A stretch of 64,000 bases of DNA from Candidatus Gastranaerophilales bacterium (GTDB lineage: Bacteria; Cyanobacteriota; Vampirovibrionia; Gastranaerophilales; Gastranaerophilaceae). This document shows positions 53,518 to 62,787 of the stretch, piece after piece (positions within the stretch are counted from its first letter, which is position 1; each line of letters starts with the position of its first letter). A model generated the notes under the pieces. It had not been told where the DNA came from. It did no database searches and saw nothing but the letters and a program-made list of their open reading frames with translations. The stretch lies in the NCBI GenBank assembly GCA_944322615.1, contig CALUPH010000011.1, positions 1 through 64,000 of the forward strand, read 5' to 3'. The translations under genes and the position numbers were made by a program.

Positions 53518-54623
53518 TTTATTTTTACCTTTGGAACAACACTCATTCCCGGTATAATGTTATATTCAGAGTAGTCTTCTGTGAATGTTATTTTAACAGG
53601 AATTCTTTGAACAATTTTTATATAACTTCCTACCGCGTTTTCAGGCGGGAATAAGCTTGCTTTAGCTCCTGATGCTCTTTGAATACTGTCAACTTGAGCT
53701 TTAAATTTTTTACCGCCAAAAGTATCTATTTTTACAATAACTTCTTGTCCTTTTTGCATTTTGCCGACTTGAGTTTCTTTAAAATTGGCAACAATCCATA
53801 CTTCAGGAGATACAACTGTTAAAATGGGCTGTCCTACTTTTACATAATTACCTATTTCAACATTTCTTGATGATATTGTTCCATCTTGCGGTGCATAAAT
53901 TTTTGTATAAGATAAGTTCAATTTTGCAAGTTCTAATTGTGCTTCTAATTTTTCTATATTTGCTAATGAAGCATCATTTTTGGCTTTTGCTGATTTTAAA
54001 GCTGAATTCATACTTTTTTGTTTTTCAACTGCTTCATTATAGTTTGAATTTGCAACTTCTAATTGAGTTTTACTTGAATCGTATTCTTGTTTTGTGCAAA
54101 TTCCTTCTTTATTTAGAGCATCATATCTTTTGTAATCCTTTTTCGCAAAATTTAATTTAGATTTTGCAGAATCAAGATTTTCACTTGATTGTGCTAACAT
54201 AGCTTCTGTTTTTTCTGTTTCACTTCCTGCTACATTAGAATTTGCAATTGCTTCTGATAATTCGGCTTCAATTCTTCTTACTTCAGCTTCATAATCTTTT
54301 GGATCTATTTCTGCTATTAGTTGGTCTTTTTTTACCGAATCATTATCGTTTACATATAATTTTATTATATGTCCTGATGCTTTTGGTGCGACTGCTATTA
54401 GTCTTCCTTCAACAAATGCATCATCTGTTGATTGATAATAAAGAGAATGTATTATTGCTGCAATCCCCAATATTAAGAACAATACTGCTGTTATAGCAGG
54501 TACTATAACTCTTTTCTTTTGATATGATTTTCTGTTCTTTTTCTTTCTTGCTTTTCTTTCATTCAAAAAATGATTAACCCTTTTTAACTCCTCTGGGGAG
54601 TGTTCTTTCTTTTTTTTTGTCAT
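53514..54623 (-). CDS. EmrA/HlyD-type periplasmic adaptor
   Basis: A 369-residue membrane fusion protein. A basic N-terminus precedes one membrane helix (about 43-62). Then come the lipoyl half-motif (APKASGHIIKLYVNDNDSVKKDQLIAEID), a long alpha-helical hairpin (about 95-225) of coiled-coil character, the second lipoyl half (IYAPQDGTISSRNVEIGNYVKVGQP), and a beta-barrel domain. It links the inner-membrane pump to the outer-membrane channel. It is translationally coupled to the EmrB-type gene and divergent from the TolC-type gene. Confidence 0.93.
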   Translation of the reverse strand: MTKKKKEHSPEELKRVNHFLNERKARKKKNRKSYQKKRVIVPAITAVLFLILGIAAIIHSLYYQSTDDAFVEGRLIAVAPKASGHIIKLYVNDNDSVKKDQLIAEIDPKDYEAEVRRIEAELSEAIANSNVAGSETEKTEAMLAQSSENLDSAKSKLNFAKKDYKRYDALNKEGICTKQEYDSSKTQLEVANSNYNEAVEKQKSMNSALKSAKAKNDASLANIEKLEAQLELAKLNLSYTKIYAPQDGTISSRNVEIGNYVKVGQPILTVVSPEVWIVANFKETQVGKMQKGQEVIVKIDTFGGKKFKAQVDSIQRASGAKASLFPPENAVGSYIKIVQRIPVKITFTEDYSEYNIIPGMSVVPKVKIK

Positions 54624-54699
54624 GTTTTTAATGCCTATTGTTATGTGTAAATATTTTTATGTTATTATGATATCACAAAAAATATTAGAGATGGAAAAC

Positions 54700-56088
54700 A
54701 TGAAAAGATTAATTATTATTACACTGTCGATTTTTGCATTGTTATTTGTTTACAATAGTTGCGATGCAAAGAAAAATGAAAAGGAAATAAATACTTTTGA
54801 GTATATGAATATGCCATTTTGGCAAAAATGTAATGATGAAATATTGGTTAATCATTTAGAAGAGTTGTATAAAAATAACTTTGACCTTAAAATTGCAGCT
54901 TATCAAATAGAAGAAAGTAATAGAATTGTTAAAATTGCTTTATCTCAAGAATTACCTCATATTGCGTTTGATGGTTATGTTGGTAGAACACTTACATCAT
55001 CAGATGAGCGTTTTGGTGACTTGGTTATACCTGATTATTCACAATACAGATATCTTTTACCATTAACTTTAAGTTATGAAGTTGATTTATGGGGTAAAAA
55101 CAGATTAAGAACCAATAGTATGCAAAAAGAACTTGAAATCCGTAAACAAGAACAAAAGAGTTTATATATTTCACTTTCATCTAATTTTGCTATTAACTAT
55201 TACAATCTTATTAAAACTGATGAAATGCTTAGATTACAAGAAGAAGAAATTAAACTTCAAGAAAAAATATGTGATTTAATGCAAAAAAGATTTGATTTCG
55301 GTTTATCTGATAAAAATGAACTTTTAAAAGAACAAAAAGCACTAACGGTTCTTATCGAAGGAAAAAATAAACTGCTTGAAAGAAGAGATGTTTTAATTAA
55401 TCAATTGAACGTATTTTTAGGTGACAGAAGTTTCAGAGATTTGGAAAGAAGTTCTTTTGATTCTGTTAAGACAAATCTTCCGATTCCTGAAGGTATAGAT
55501 TTTAGTATTACAGAAAATCGTCCGGATGTTGTAGCTTCTCGTTTTAGTCTTGAAAAAGCAGGTTATGATGTAAAAATCTCTAAAAGAAATATTCTGCCAA
55601 GTTTTGTTATAACAGGTAATTTGGGATATAACGCATATAGTCTTAGTAATTTATTCGGTTCAAATACAGGACTTGCTAATATTGGTGTTATTCCTTTTCT
55701 TGATATATTTGATGGCGGAAGAAAAATAAACGCGATGAAGTTGATGAAAAGCAGATATAATAAGCGTTTTGAAGAATATAATAAAAGACTTCTTACTTCT
55801 GCTCAAGAAATTAATGATGCTTTATATTCTGCAAAAATAGCTAAAAAGAATCATGATACTGTATCTAATCGTCTGAAACTTCAGGAAAATGATTCTTATT
55901 TAGTTTCAAGGAAAGAAGAAATAGGTACTGCCAATATAATAGATAGTTTAGTTAAACAAGAAGAATTACTTTTAGTAAGACAACAAAATGTTTCTTCTAA
56001 AGTCAATGAAATTATTGCATCTATTAATTTGTATAAAGCAACAGGTGGAGTTGATGTATTTACTACTTCGAATAATAATGATTTGTAA
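54700..56088 (+). CDS. TolC-type outer-membrane efflux lipoprotein
   Basis: Outer-membrane channel of the OEP family, about 463 residues. The N-terminus MKRLIIITLSIFALLFVYNSC is a signal peptide with a lipoprotein-like Cys. Two repeats of helical-barrel segments follow; the halves begin near NNFDLKIAAYQIEESNRIVKIA and RPDVVASRFSLEKAGYDVKIS, the second being the diagnostic OEP repeat. Long coiled-coil helices contain LKLQENDSYLVSRKEEIGTANIIDSL. The ATG at 54700 is preferred because it starts the signal peptide; alternatives lie slightly upstream. It is divergent from the adaptor-pump operon, with which it likely assembles. Confidence 0.9.
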   Translation: MKRLIIITLSIFALLFVYNSCDAKKNEKEINTFEYMNMPFWQKCNDEILVNHLEELYKNNFDLKIAAYQIEESNRIVKIALSQELPHIAFDGYVGRTLTSSDERFGDLVIPDYSQYRYLLPLTLSYEVDLWGKNRLRTNSMQKELEIRKQEQKSLYISLSSNFAINYYNLIKTDEMLRLQEEEIKLQEKICDLMQKRFDFGLSDKNELLKEQKALTVLIEGKNKLLERRDVLINQLNVFLGDRSFRDLERSSFDSVKTNLPIPEGIDFSITENRPDVVASRFSLEKAGYDVKISKRNILPSFVITGNLGYNAYSLSNLFGSNTGLANIGVIPFLDIFDGGRKINAMKLMKSRYNKRFEEYNKRLLTSAQEINDALYSAKIAKKNHDTVSNRLKLQENDSYLVSRKEEIGTANIIDSLVKQEELLLVRQQNVSSKVNEIIASINLYKATGGVDVFTTSNNNDL

Positions 56089-56108
56089 AATGATGATAAA
56101 TTAAAATA

Positions 56109-56145
56109 AAAAAGCCATAATGTTTCCTAACAATTATGGCTTTTT
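56109..56145. terminator. Bidirectional terminator between the TolC-type and carbonic anhydrase genes
   Basis: AAAAAGCCATAAT and ATTATGGCTTTTT form a 13-bp stem with an 11-base loop, with A and T tracts on each side. Confidence 0.88.
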
Positions 56146-56161
56146 ATTTGTATAAATATAT

Positions 56162-56827
56162 TTATTTTAAGAAATCAACTTTTCCTGTATCTAAATGATA
56201 ATAAGCAGGAATGATTTTTACATTATTCTTTTTCATATATTTAACAAGTTCATTATCTTGAGATAAAAGTTCGTTAATATCTTGCATAACGTGGGCTTTT
56301 ACAACATTATCGGAATTTATTTCTTTACCTTGTTTTTTACAATCTTCAATTGCTGGTTGAATAGAATCTTCTAATGCTTTTATATATTTAGTTTCTGAAA
56401 CGCCTGATAGTGTAGCTGCAATAGCACCGCAATCTTGATGTCCCATAATAACAATTAGTTTTACACCGCAGTGCATAACAGCGTATTCAATACTTCCAAT
56501 AACATGTTCATTTAATACGTTACCTGCGTTTCTTATTTCAAAAATATCACCCAAACCTTGGTCAAAAATCAATTCAGGTGGTACTCTTGAATCTGAACAA
56601 GAAAGTATTACTACAAAAGGATGCTGTCCTTTTAACATTTCTTTTCTTCTTTCTTTATCAGAATCAGGATGTTGTTCTTTTAATTCTACAAATCTTTCAT
56701 TCCCTTTTATTAGTTTTTTTAGTGCTTCATCTGCAGAGATATTTTCTGTATTATGGTTTGCCATACAGATATTTGCATTCATTAATAGGGTAAACGAAAG
56801 TATAAAAGAAAATACCAGTTTTTTCAT
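56162..56827 (-). CDS. Beta-class carbonic anhydrase, exported
   Basis: Interconverts CO2 and bicarbonate. The beta-class zinc site is present as CSDSR (Cys and the Asp-Arg dyad) and GHQDCGA (His and Cys). The protein starts with a signal peptide (MKKLVFSFILSFTLLMNANICMA), so it should act in the periplasm, whereas most housekeeping members are cytoplasmic. It is 221 residues. The ATG at 56827 is chosen because GAGAGG lies 5 bases upstream and it opens the signal peptide. It is monocistronic. Confidence 0.92.
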   Translation of the reverse strand: MKKLVFSFILSFTLLMNANICMANHNTENISADEALKKLIKGNERFVELKEQHPDSDKERRKEMLKGQHPFVVILSCSDSRVPPELIFDQGLGDIFEIRNAGNVLNEHVIGSIEYAVMHCGVKLIVIMGHQDCGAIAATLSGVSETKYIKALEDSIQPAIEDCKKQGKEINSDNVVKAHVMQDINELLSQDNELVKYMKKNNVKIIPAYYHLDTGKVDFLK

Positions 56828-56939
56828 TTCTACCTCTCTAATCTGTAACATTATTAGTTTAACTCAAAAATGTCTAAAAACTTGAGATAATATTATTTTT
56901 TAGAATATAATTTTCTTGTAGTGTATTAGGGGTTGTATT

Positions 56940-57500
56940 ATGAGTGAAAAAGAAAAAATGATTAATGGTGAATACTATAATCCTGTTGAAGATGAACAGC
57001 TTACAATGGATAGAATAAGGGTTAAAGATTTATGTTTTAAATATAATGCATTACCTTCTTCTATGGAAAAGGAAAGACTTGATTTAATAAAACAAATTTT
57101 TGGTAAAACGGGTGAAAAAATTACGGTTGAATCATCATTCTATTGTGATTACGGCTATAATATTGAAGTTGGTGAAAACTTCTATATGAATCATAATTGC
57201 GTTATTTTAGATTGTGCAAAAGTAAAGTTTGGTGATTTTGTCTTTATTGGTCCTAATTGTAGTTTTTATACTCCAATTCATCCGATGGATGCAAAGACTC
57301 GAAACTCATATATAGAAAAGGCTATGCCTATTACAGTCGGTAATAACGTTTGGTTTGGTGGAAGTGTTACTGTTTTGCCGGGTGTTACTATCGGAGATAA
57401 TGCTGTAATAGGAGCAGGCAGCGTTGTTGTTAAAGATATCCCTGCTAATACTTTGGCGGTCGGCAATCCTTGTAAACCTGTAAGACAAATTGAACAATAA
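56940..57500 (+). CDS. Maltose/galactoside O-acetyltransferase family protein
   Basis: Left-handed beta-helix acetyltransferase, 186 residues, probably a trimer. The N-terminal MINGEYYNPVEDEQLTMDR and RIRVKDLCFKYNAL match the maltose acetyltransferase lead. The hexapeptide repeats include VEVGENFYMNHNCVILD-like segments, and the catalytic His lies in TPIHPMDAKTRN. It transfers acetyl from acetyl-CoA to a sugar. AGGGG precedes the ATG. The next gene, an acyltransferase 3, starts 10 bases after its stop codon. Confidence 0.93.
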   Translation: MSEKEKMINGEYYNPVEDEQLTMDRIRVKDLCFKYNALPSSMEKERLDLIKQIFGKTGEKITVESSFYCDYGYNIEVGENFYMNHNCVILDCAKVKFGDFVFIGPNCSFYTPIHPMDAKTRNSYIEKAMPITVGNNVWFGGSVTVLPGVTIGDNAVIGAGSVVVKDIPANTLAVGNPCKPVRQIEQ

Positions 57501-57510
57501 AGGAACTGTA

Positions 57511-58587
57511 ATGTTTGATAATAAGGTTAATGTATTAAAAGCTTTAGCTATAATGATTATTGTTTCGGGACATTTGGAATTTTCTCTTATTCCTATGTTT
57601 CCTCCATATTCATTTCATTTGGCTTTATTTTTCTTTATTGCAGGTTATTTATTTAAAGAAACTTATCTTGATAAGGTTCAAGAATTTGTAATAAAGAAAG
57701 TAAAAGGTTTATTATTCCCTTATTATTTATATATTGTCTTCTATTTGTTGGTAACAATAATTATTGCGAAATTGACAGGACAATTCTGGGGAATGGAGGT
57801 TAATCTTAAAAACTATATAATTACACCTTTCGCGAATGGTCATCAGTTAGATTTTGCTTGCCCTTTATGGTTTGTTACTCAATTATTTATGACTTTGATT
57901 TGTTTTTTGTTTGTATTTAGAAAATTAAAGTCAATTAATGATAATAAGTGGTTTCATTTAGGAATATTTTTATTATTGGCTATTGTTTCTATTCCATTGG
58001 CAAAGTATAGAAATGATGCTTTTATGTTGGTCGTTATAAGAACTTTATTTTCAATGTTTTTTGTTTATCTTGGTTTCTTCTATAAAAATTTCGTTTTGGG
58101 AAAATATAATATATTTACAACGAAAATTTTTATGGGAATAGTTGCTTTACAAAGTTTATTATGGCTTACAAATAAAGATTTTAATCCCATTGACGGTATA
58201 GGGCTTAGTTATATTCTTGTTTGGGGCGAATTTGACAGTTTTTTAGTCCCGATTATTACAAGTATTACAGGCATTTGGATGTCTTTATTTATTGTTGAGT
58301 TGCTTTATCCTTATATAAAAGACAATAAATTTATATATCATATGGGGCAAAATACATACCATATTATGGCAAATCATTTATTTATAATGTATTTAATAAC
58401 AATTACTTTGATGACGATAAAAGGAATCCCTGTTTATGTTAAGAATGCTCATGATATATATTGGTTTTACAGCCCATTAAAAACAACTTATTTCTATTTT
58501 GTTGTGACTATGGTTATATGTACTTATATTGGTGTCGGATTAAAGCTTATGAAAAAGAAATTTGATCTAAAATTGAATCAACACTGA
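57511..58587 (+). CDS. Membrane acyltransferase 3 family protein
   Basis: A 358-residue integral membrane O-acyltransferase with about ten helices. The first helix carries NVLKALAIMIIVSGHLEF, which contains the family's conserved His. The short F-x-F-I-x-G-Y-L segment follows. Such proteins acetylate sugars of exopolysaccharides or lipopolysaccharide. The ATG at 57511 follows AAAGGA and leaves a 10-base gap after the preceding acetyltransferase gene, so the two genes form an operon. Its end overlaps the convergent glycosyltransferase gene by 41 bases. Confidence 0.88.
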   Translation: MFDNKVNVLKALAIMIIVSGHLEFSLIPMFPPYSFHLALFFFIAGYLFKETYLDKVQEFVIKKVKGLLFPYYLYIVFYLLVTIIIAKLTGQFWGMEVNLKNYIITPFANGHQLDFACPLWFVTQLFMTLICFLFVFRKLKSINDNKWFHLGIFLLLAIVSIPLAKYRNDAFMLVVIRTLFSMFFVYLGFFYKNFVLGKYNIFTTKIFMGIVALQSLLWLTNKDFNPIDGIGLSYILVWGEFDSFLVPIITSITGIWMSLFIVELLYPYIKDNKFIYHMGQNTYHIMANHLFIMYLITITLMTIKGIPVYVKNAHDIYWFYSPLKTTYFYFVVTMVICTYIGVGLKLMKKKFDLKLNQH

Positions 58588-59530
58588 TTTCTTCCATACA
58601 AGGAGCATATATTTTGTCTGTTCCCTTTAGATATTTACATTTTCTTTTGTTGCAAGGTGCACATTCTTTTTTTGATGAAATATTTATACCGTTAGAATAA
58701 CATCCTGTTCGTTCAACAGGCATGGACCCATATAAACCAATTGATTTTACACCAAGTGCCGTTGCAATATGTAATGGTCCGGAATCACCTGATATCATTA
58801 AATCTGCTTGGGAAATTATTCCGCAAGAATCTTCAAGCTTTAGTTCTCCTATATAATTAACGCAGTTTTTAATTTCGTTAAGAGGTTTAAGAAAATCTTT
58901 ATCTTCTTTAGCTCCATTTAAAATTATTGTTCCGTTATATTTTTCTTGAAGTTTATTACCTAATTCAACCCATTTATCAATTGGATAAGTTCTGCCTTGT
59001 CTTTTTGCAAAAACACCGCCTGCATTTATTACAATAAAAGGTCGTTTATAGTTTTCAAGTTTTTTCTTTGCTCTATTGATAACTTCTTGTTCAAGATATA
59101 GCTTTAAATGTTCAGGTTTTTTCATCTCTGGAAATGCTTTTAATCCTGTTTGCCAAAAATTTGTTACTGCATGAATATTGAAGTCTTTTTTATAAACCAA
59201 TTCTTTTTTTATTCCGGCAAAATGAGTAATTGCTCTTATTTTAAATGAAGGTTGAAGGTTTATCACTAAATCATATTTTTCTTTCTTTAGCAATTTTGAT
59301 ATTTGTATTGTGTATGAAGAAAATAATTTAAACTTTGGGTCTAGATCAATAAATTTTGTAATATATGGATTTTCCTTAAACATAAATTCCATTATTTTAT
59401 TTGATAAATAATGAATTTCTGTTTTAGGACTTATTTCTTTTATTGCTTGAACTAATGCAGAAGTATGTACTACATCACCTATTGCACCTGTTCGGATGAT
59501 TAAAATTTTATTGTAATTCAAAATACTCAT
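58547..59530 (-). CDS. Family 9 glycosyltransferase (heptosyltransferase-like)
   Basis: Transfers heptose or a related sugar to lipopolysaccharide-type glycans. It is a GT-B fold protein of 328 residues. ILIIRTGAIGDVVHTSALVQAIKEISP opens the acceptor domain. The donor site appears in FIVINAGGVFAKRQGRTYP and DLMISGDSGPLHIATALGVKSIGLYGS. A Cys cluster near the C-terminus (CAPCNKRKCKY) is typical of the family. The ATG at 59530 has no ribosome site; an extended -10 (TGCTAATAT) ends 6 bases before it. It supports the presence of an LPS-like surface glycan. Confidence 0.9.
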   Translation of the reverse strand: MSILNYNKILIIRTGAIGDVVHTSALVQAIKEISPKTEIHYLSNKIMEFMFKENPYITKFIDLDPKFKLFSSYTIQISKLLKKEKYDLVINLQPSFKIRAITHFAGIKKELVYKKDFNIHAVTNFWQTGLKAFPEMKKPEHLKLYLEQEVINRAKKKLENYKRPFIVINAGGVFAKRQGRTYPIDKWVELGNKLQEKYNGTIILNGAKEDKDFLKPLNEIKNCVNYIGELKLEDSCGIISQADLMISGDSGPLHIATALGVKSIGLYGSMPVERTGCYSNGINISSKKECAPCNKRKCKYLKGTDKIYAPCMEEISVDSILDQISFS

Positions 59531-59536
59531 AAACAA

Positions 59537-59545
59537 ATATTAGCA
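59537..59545 (-). promoter_or_regulatory. Extended -10 box of a probable leaderless transcript
   Basis: On the minus strand TGCTAATAT ends 6 bases before the ATG at 59530. The -35 region is weak, which is normal for extended -10 promoters. Confidence 0.4.
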
Positions 59546-59554
59546 CAATAATAT

Positions 59555-60343
59555 CTATTGAGCTTCTAATAATTTATATCTTTCTTCCCAAGACGGGTGG
59601 GTTGAAAAGTAACTGAAAAATTCAGGTGTTTTTTCATTATCTTTAAGTCTTTTTATAAAATTTTTACCACCGTTATTTGTTCCATATATTTTTACTAGCA
59701 TCCTACTTGCGTATAAATCAGCTTCTTTCTCTTGTTTTCTGGAGTGAGATAGAAATTCTGTTTCGGAAATTCCTTGAACAATACTTTGCATATGGCTACT
59801 TTGACCGGTAATTAGACATAATGCAATTATTCCAACTTGTTTACTTATTGTTTTTAAATGATCTCTATGTGCATAATGTCCTAATTCATGAGCAAGCACA
59901 AAGGCAAGTTCTTGTTCTGTAAGGTTCTTTTCTATAATACCTGATGTAAATATAATGCTTCCATCAGGTGAAATCATCGCATTTATTTCTTTATTCGTTA
60001 ATATATTAATATCAAATTTTGATTTATTTTGAAGATTTTTATCATTTTTAATTATTACTTCTTTCAAATGGTTTAATTGCAATATTTTCTTACTATATTT
60101 ATTATCTGTTTTTATATGTTGCTTAACAGAAAATAGTGATTCTATTTTTAATTGAGTCTCAACCGGCATTCTATCAATATAGAGTGAGGCTAAAAAACTA
60201 AAAGAAAACAAAAATATTAGTACAATACATACAATACCGGATAAAAGAATTAAAAAATCCTTGCCTTCGTTTGTAGTACTTACATTTATATTATCTTCTT
60301 GAATTAATGCAAGTTGATTTTCGTAATTATTGTTCTTTTTCAT
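59555..60343 (-). CDS. M48 family zinc metalloprotease
   Basis: A 262-residue membrane-anchored protease. One hydrophobic helix lies at about 30-53. The zinc motif is HELGH in FVLAHELGHYAHRDH; the third ligand comes from the EKEADLYASRML segment. HtpX and YcaL/LoiP are related. The domain would face the periplasm if the helix is a signal anchor, but orientation is not certain. Its start overlaps the end of the upstream YbjQ-like gene by 17 bases. Confidence 0.92.
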   Translation of the reverse strand: MKKNNNYENQLALIQEDNINVSTTNEGKDFLILLSGIVCIVLIFLFSFSFLASLYIDRMPVETQLKIESLFSVKQHIKTDNKYSKKILQLNHLKEVIIKNDKNLQNKSKFDINILTNKEINAMISPDGSIIFTSGIIEKNLTEQELAFVLAHELGHYAHRDHLKTISKQVGIIALCLITGQSSHMQSIVQGISETEFLSHSRKQEKEADLYASRMLVKIYGTNNGGKNFIKRLKDNEKTPEFFSYFSTHPSWEERYKLLEAQ

Positions 60344-60785
60344 ATGTTATAGCTGTTCCATATGCAATTATTGCACATTGAGGAATACTTTGAGGATTAT
60401 ATAAATCGCTAAGCATTACTGATTCAATTCTTACATTGACAATAATATTAGCATACTTAGCTTTTTCTCTCATTCTTAATATAGCTTCGCGTCTGGCTCT
60501 ATCCATAATAGACTCAAATGGAGTAAGTCTTCCGCCAAAAAAGTTTTTTAATGAAGCAACAAAGTTTTTAAAATAATCACCGCTTATTACGACTTCACCT
60601 GCAACAAGTTCTATCTTTTTTATTTTTTTATTTGTTGTCCATTTTTTTGCACCGAAACTAATTATTGGTTTTCTAATTAACGCAATTTCTCTTTGTTGGA
60701 TATTCTTAAAATGTCTTTTTTCTAAATAGCTTCCTGTTCCATATGTTAGAAGTAGGAGCAATATAAGAATAATTAAATCTAACAT
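60327..60785 (-). CDS. YbjQ-like protein with a membrane anchor
   Basis: A 152-residue protein with an N-terminal membrane helix (residues 2-16) and a YbjQ/UPF0145-like domain (about 55-150). The domain is shown by F-G-G-R-L-T-P-F-E-S-I-M-D-R-A-R-R-E-A-I-L-R-M, the N-I-I-V-N-V-R-I-E strand and AYGTAITYE. It starts 2 bases after the preceding YbjQ gene and overlaps the M48 gene by 17 bases. The family is sometimes called heavy-metal-binding, but the function is not established. Confidence 0.82.
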   Translation of the reverse strand: MLDLIILILLLLLTYGTGSYLEKRHFKNIQQREIALIRKPIISFGAKKWTTNKKIKKIELVAGEVVISGDYFKNFVASLKNFFGGRLTPFESIMDRARREAILRMREKAKYANIIVNVRIESVMLSDLYNPQSIPQCAIIAYGTAITYEKEQ

Positions 60786-60787
60786 TA

Positions 60788-61114
60788 TTAACCTTCCGGT
60801 TTTACTACTTCTACTGCTGTTCCGTATGCGTAGACTTCGGCAGCACCTACTGTAACAGATGATGTTGCAAATCTTACATTAACAATTGCATTAGCTTTTA
60901 GTTTTTTTGCTTGTGCAACCATTCTGCTTACAGCTTCTTCTCGAGCTTCTGTCAAAAGTTCGGTGTAGCTTTTAAGCTCTCCTCCAACCATATTTTTTAA
61001 ACCTGCACCAATATCTTTTATGGCATTTTTTGCTCTAACTGTACTTCCTGAAACTAATCCGCAATGAGCTTTTATTTTCATTCCAGGGATTGTTTCTATA
61101 GTTGTTATAATCAT
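60788..61114 (-). CDS. YbjQ/UPF0145 family protein
   Basis: A 108-residue cytoplasmic protein of the YbjQ family. It matches the family closely: TIETIPGMKIKAHCGLVSGSTVRAKN at the start, GGELKSYTELLTEAREEAVSRM, then ANAIVNVRFATSSV and AYGTAVEV. Members form pentameric rings of unknown function. The ATG at 61114 is chosen because GGGGGAG lies 7 bases upstream. An extension further up lacks support. It is first of a three-gene unit with the anchored YbjQ-like protein and the M48 protease. Confidence 0.9.
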   Translation of the reverse strand: MIITTIETIPGMKIKAHCGLVSGSTVRAKNAIKDIGAGLKNMVGGELKSYTELLTEAREEAVSRMVAQAKKLKANAIVNVRFATSSVTVGAAEVYAYGTAVEVVKPEG

Positions 61115-61182
61115 TCTTAACTCCCCCTCTAAGATAATTCTATTTTTTGGAGTGGGCTTTGAATACATACATATGGAGTATA

Positions 61183-62142
61183 TTAAACTTTTGTTTCTTC
61201 TGTTACAAATGTTTTTGATTCTATATATTTAATGCATGAACAAGCTGCAACAGCACCATCAGAAGCCGCAGTTATTACTTGTCTTAGTGGTGTATTTCTA
61301 ACATCACCAGCTGCAAAAACTCCATTTATTGATGTTTGCATATTAGTATCTGTTTCAATAAAACCTTGTTGGTTTTGTTTTATTTGTCCGTTGAAATATT
61401 CTGTATTCGGTGTAAAGCCAATATAGGGGAATACTCCATCAACTTGAAGTTCTTTTATTTGATTTGTTTTTAAATCTTCTAATATTATTTTTTCTACTGT
61501 ATTAGTTCCAAGTATTTCTTTTGGTGAATGACTTAGTATAAATTCTATTTTTTCATTATTAAATGCTTTTTGTTGATAAATTTTATCAGCTCTTAGTTCG
61601 TCTCTTCTATGTACAATGTATACCTTTTTTGCAAACTTTGTAAGATAAATAGCTTCTTCAATGGCAGAATTACCACCGCCTATTACCGCAAGAGTTTTAT
61701 CTTTATAAAATGCACCATCACATATGGCACAATAACTTACACCTCGGCCTTTAAACTCGTCTTCGCCCGGAATATTGAGTTTCTTTGCCTGTGCACCTGT
61801 TGCAATAATTATTGATTTAGCTTTATAGATAGTATCTGTTGTTTCAATTTCTTTAACTTCATTTATAAGGTTTATAGTTTCGATTTCAACCATTGGAAAT
61901 TTTTCAACACCGAATTTATCTGCATGTTCTTCAAATTTCTCCATTAATTCAAATCCGCCAATTAATGAAAATCCGGGATAATTTTCTATTTCTAAATAAT
62001 TAGAAGGTTGTCCGCCAAACATATTAATATCAAGTATAGCTGTTTTTAAATTCCCTCTTGAAGCATATATAGCTGCCGAAAATCCGGCAGGACCCGAACC
62101 CAAAATTATTACATCAAAAAATAATTCTTTTTTATTTGTCAT
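61183..62142 (-). CDS. trxB: Thioredoxin reductase
   Basis: NADPH-dependent flavoprotein that keeps thioredoxin reduced. The FAD site is VIILGSGPAGFSAAIYASR, the redox-active pair is in YCAICDGAFY, the NADPH motif is AVIGGGNSAIEEA, and the C-terminal FAD motif is GVFAAGDVRN. It is 319 residues. GAGG lies before the ATG. It follows a small exported protein gene on the same strand after 18 bases. Confidence 0.97.
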   Translation of the reverse strand: MTNKKELFFDVIILGSGPAGFSAAIYASRGNLKTAILDINMFGGQPSNYLEIENYPGFSLIGGFELMEKFEEHADKFGVEKFPMVEIETINLINEVKEIETTDTIYKAKSIIIATGAQAKKLNIPGEDEFKGRGVSYCAICDGAFYKDKTLAVIGGGNSAIEEAIYLTKFAKKVYIVHRRDELRADKIYQQKAFNNEKIEFILSHSPKEILGTNTVEKIILEDLKTNQIKELQVDGVFPYIGFTPNTEYFNGQIKQNQQGFIETDTNMQTSINGVFAAGDVRNTPLRQVITAASDGAVAACSCIKYIESKTFVTEETKV

Positions 62143-62159
62143 ATATCCTCACTCGTCAA

Positions 62160-62657
62160 TTATAGTCCCAAAATCCCCGAAATAGGTGATCCTGAAATTT
62201 TAGTGCCTTTTACTTGATATTCGACGTAATCTTCTTTAATAAGTTTCCCGTCTTTAAAAGTCTTTATACTTATTTTATCAACTCCTGTAAAATTGTCACC
62301 TTGTAAAGTTAAGATTGGAGTTTCAATTGATTCTTCATCAGGATAATAGCTTCTTTTTTCAAATTTTACTGTTTTTCCTTTTACATCATTAACTGTAATA
62401 TCTGCCCTTGCACCTGATAAAGGATTCATTAATGTTATAATGTCCCCGGTTCGTTTCAATGTCCAAATATCTACACTTTTACTGTCAAAATATTCTTTAT
62501 TTGTACTTTTTGTGCAAACAGATACAACTTTCCAGTCGCCAAAAAATTCTTTTGGCACTTTATCTGTCATTGCAACGTTACCTTCTATAACCATTGCACT
62601 GCAGGAATTTATTAATACACACATTAAACTAAATAAAATTAATAATATCTTTTTCAT
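62160..62657 (-). CDS. Uncharacterised exported protein, possible lipoprotein
   Basis: A 165-residue protein with a signal peptide (residues 1-20) whose cleavage region LINSC could be a lipoprotein box. The rest is a small beta-rich domain with a FGDWKVVSVCT start and a DYVEYQVKGTKISG end, similar to lipocalin-like secreted proteins, but no family is recognised. It is next to trxB and likely co-transcribed with it. The TolC-type protein has a similar NSC cleavage region. Confidence 0.62.
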   Translation of the reverse strand: MKKILLILFSLMCVLINSCSAMVIEGNVAMTDKVPKEFFGDWKVVSVCTKSTNKEYFDSKSVDIWTLKRTGDIITLMNPLSGARADITVNDVKGKTVKFEKRSYYPDEESIETPILTLQGDNFTGVDKISIKTFKDGKLIKEDYVEYQVKGTKISGSPISGILGL

Positions 62658-62787
62658 ATTATTAATTTAATGTTGTTTTTTGGAAAATCAAATTCTCCAA
62701 TCAGAATGATAAGTTTTATTATATTTTGTTATTAATAATTTATCTTTAGAGTTTAAATGGAATATTAAATAAATCTTATTTTAAACT

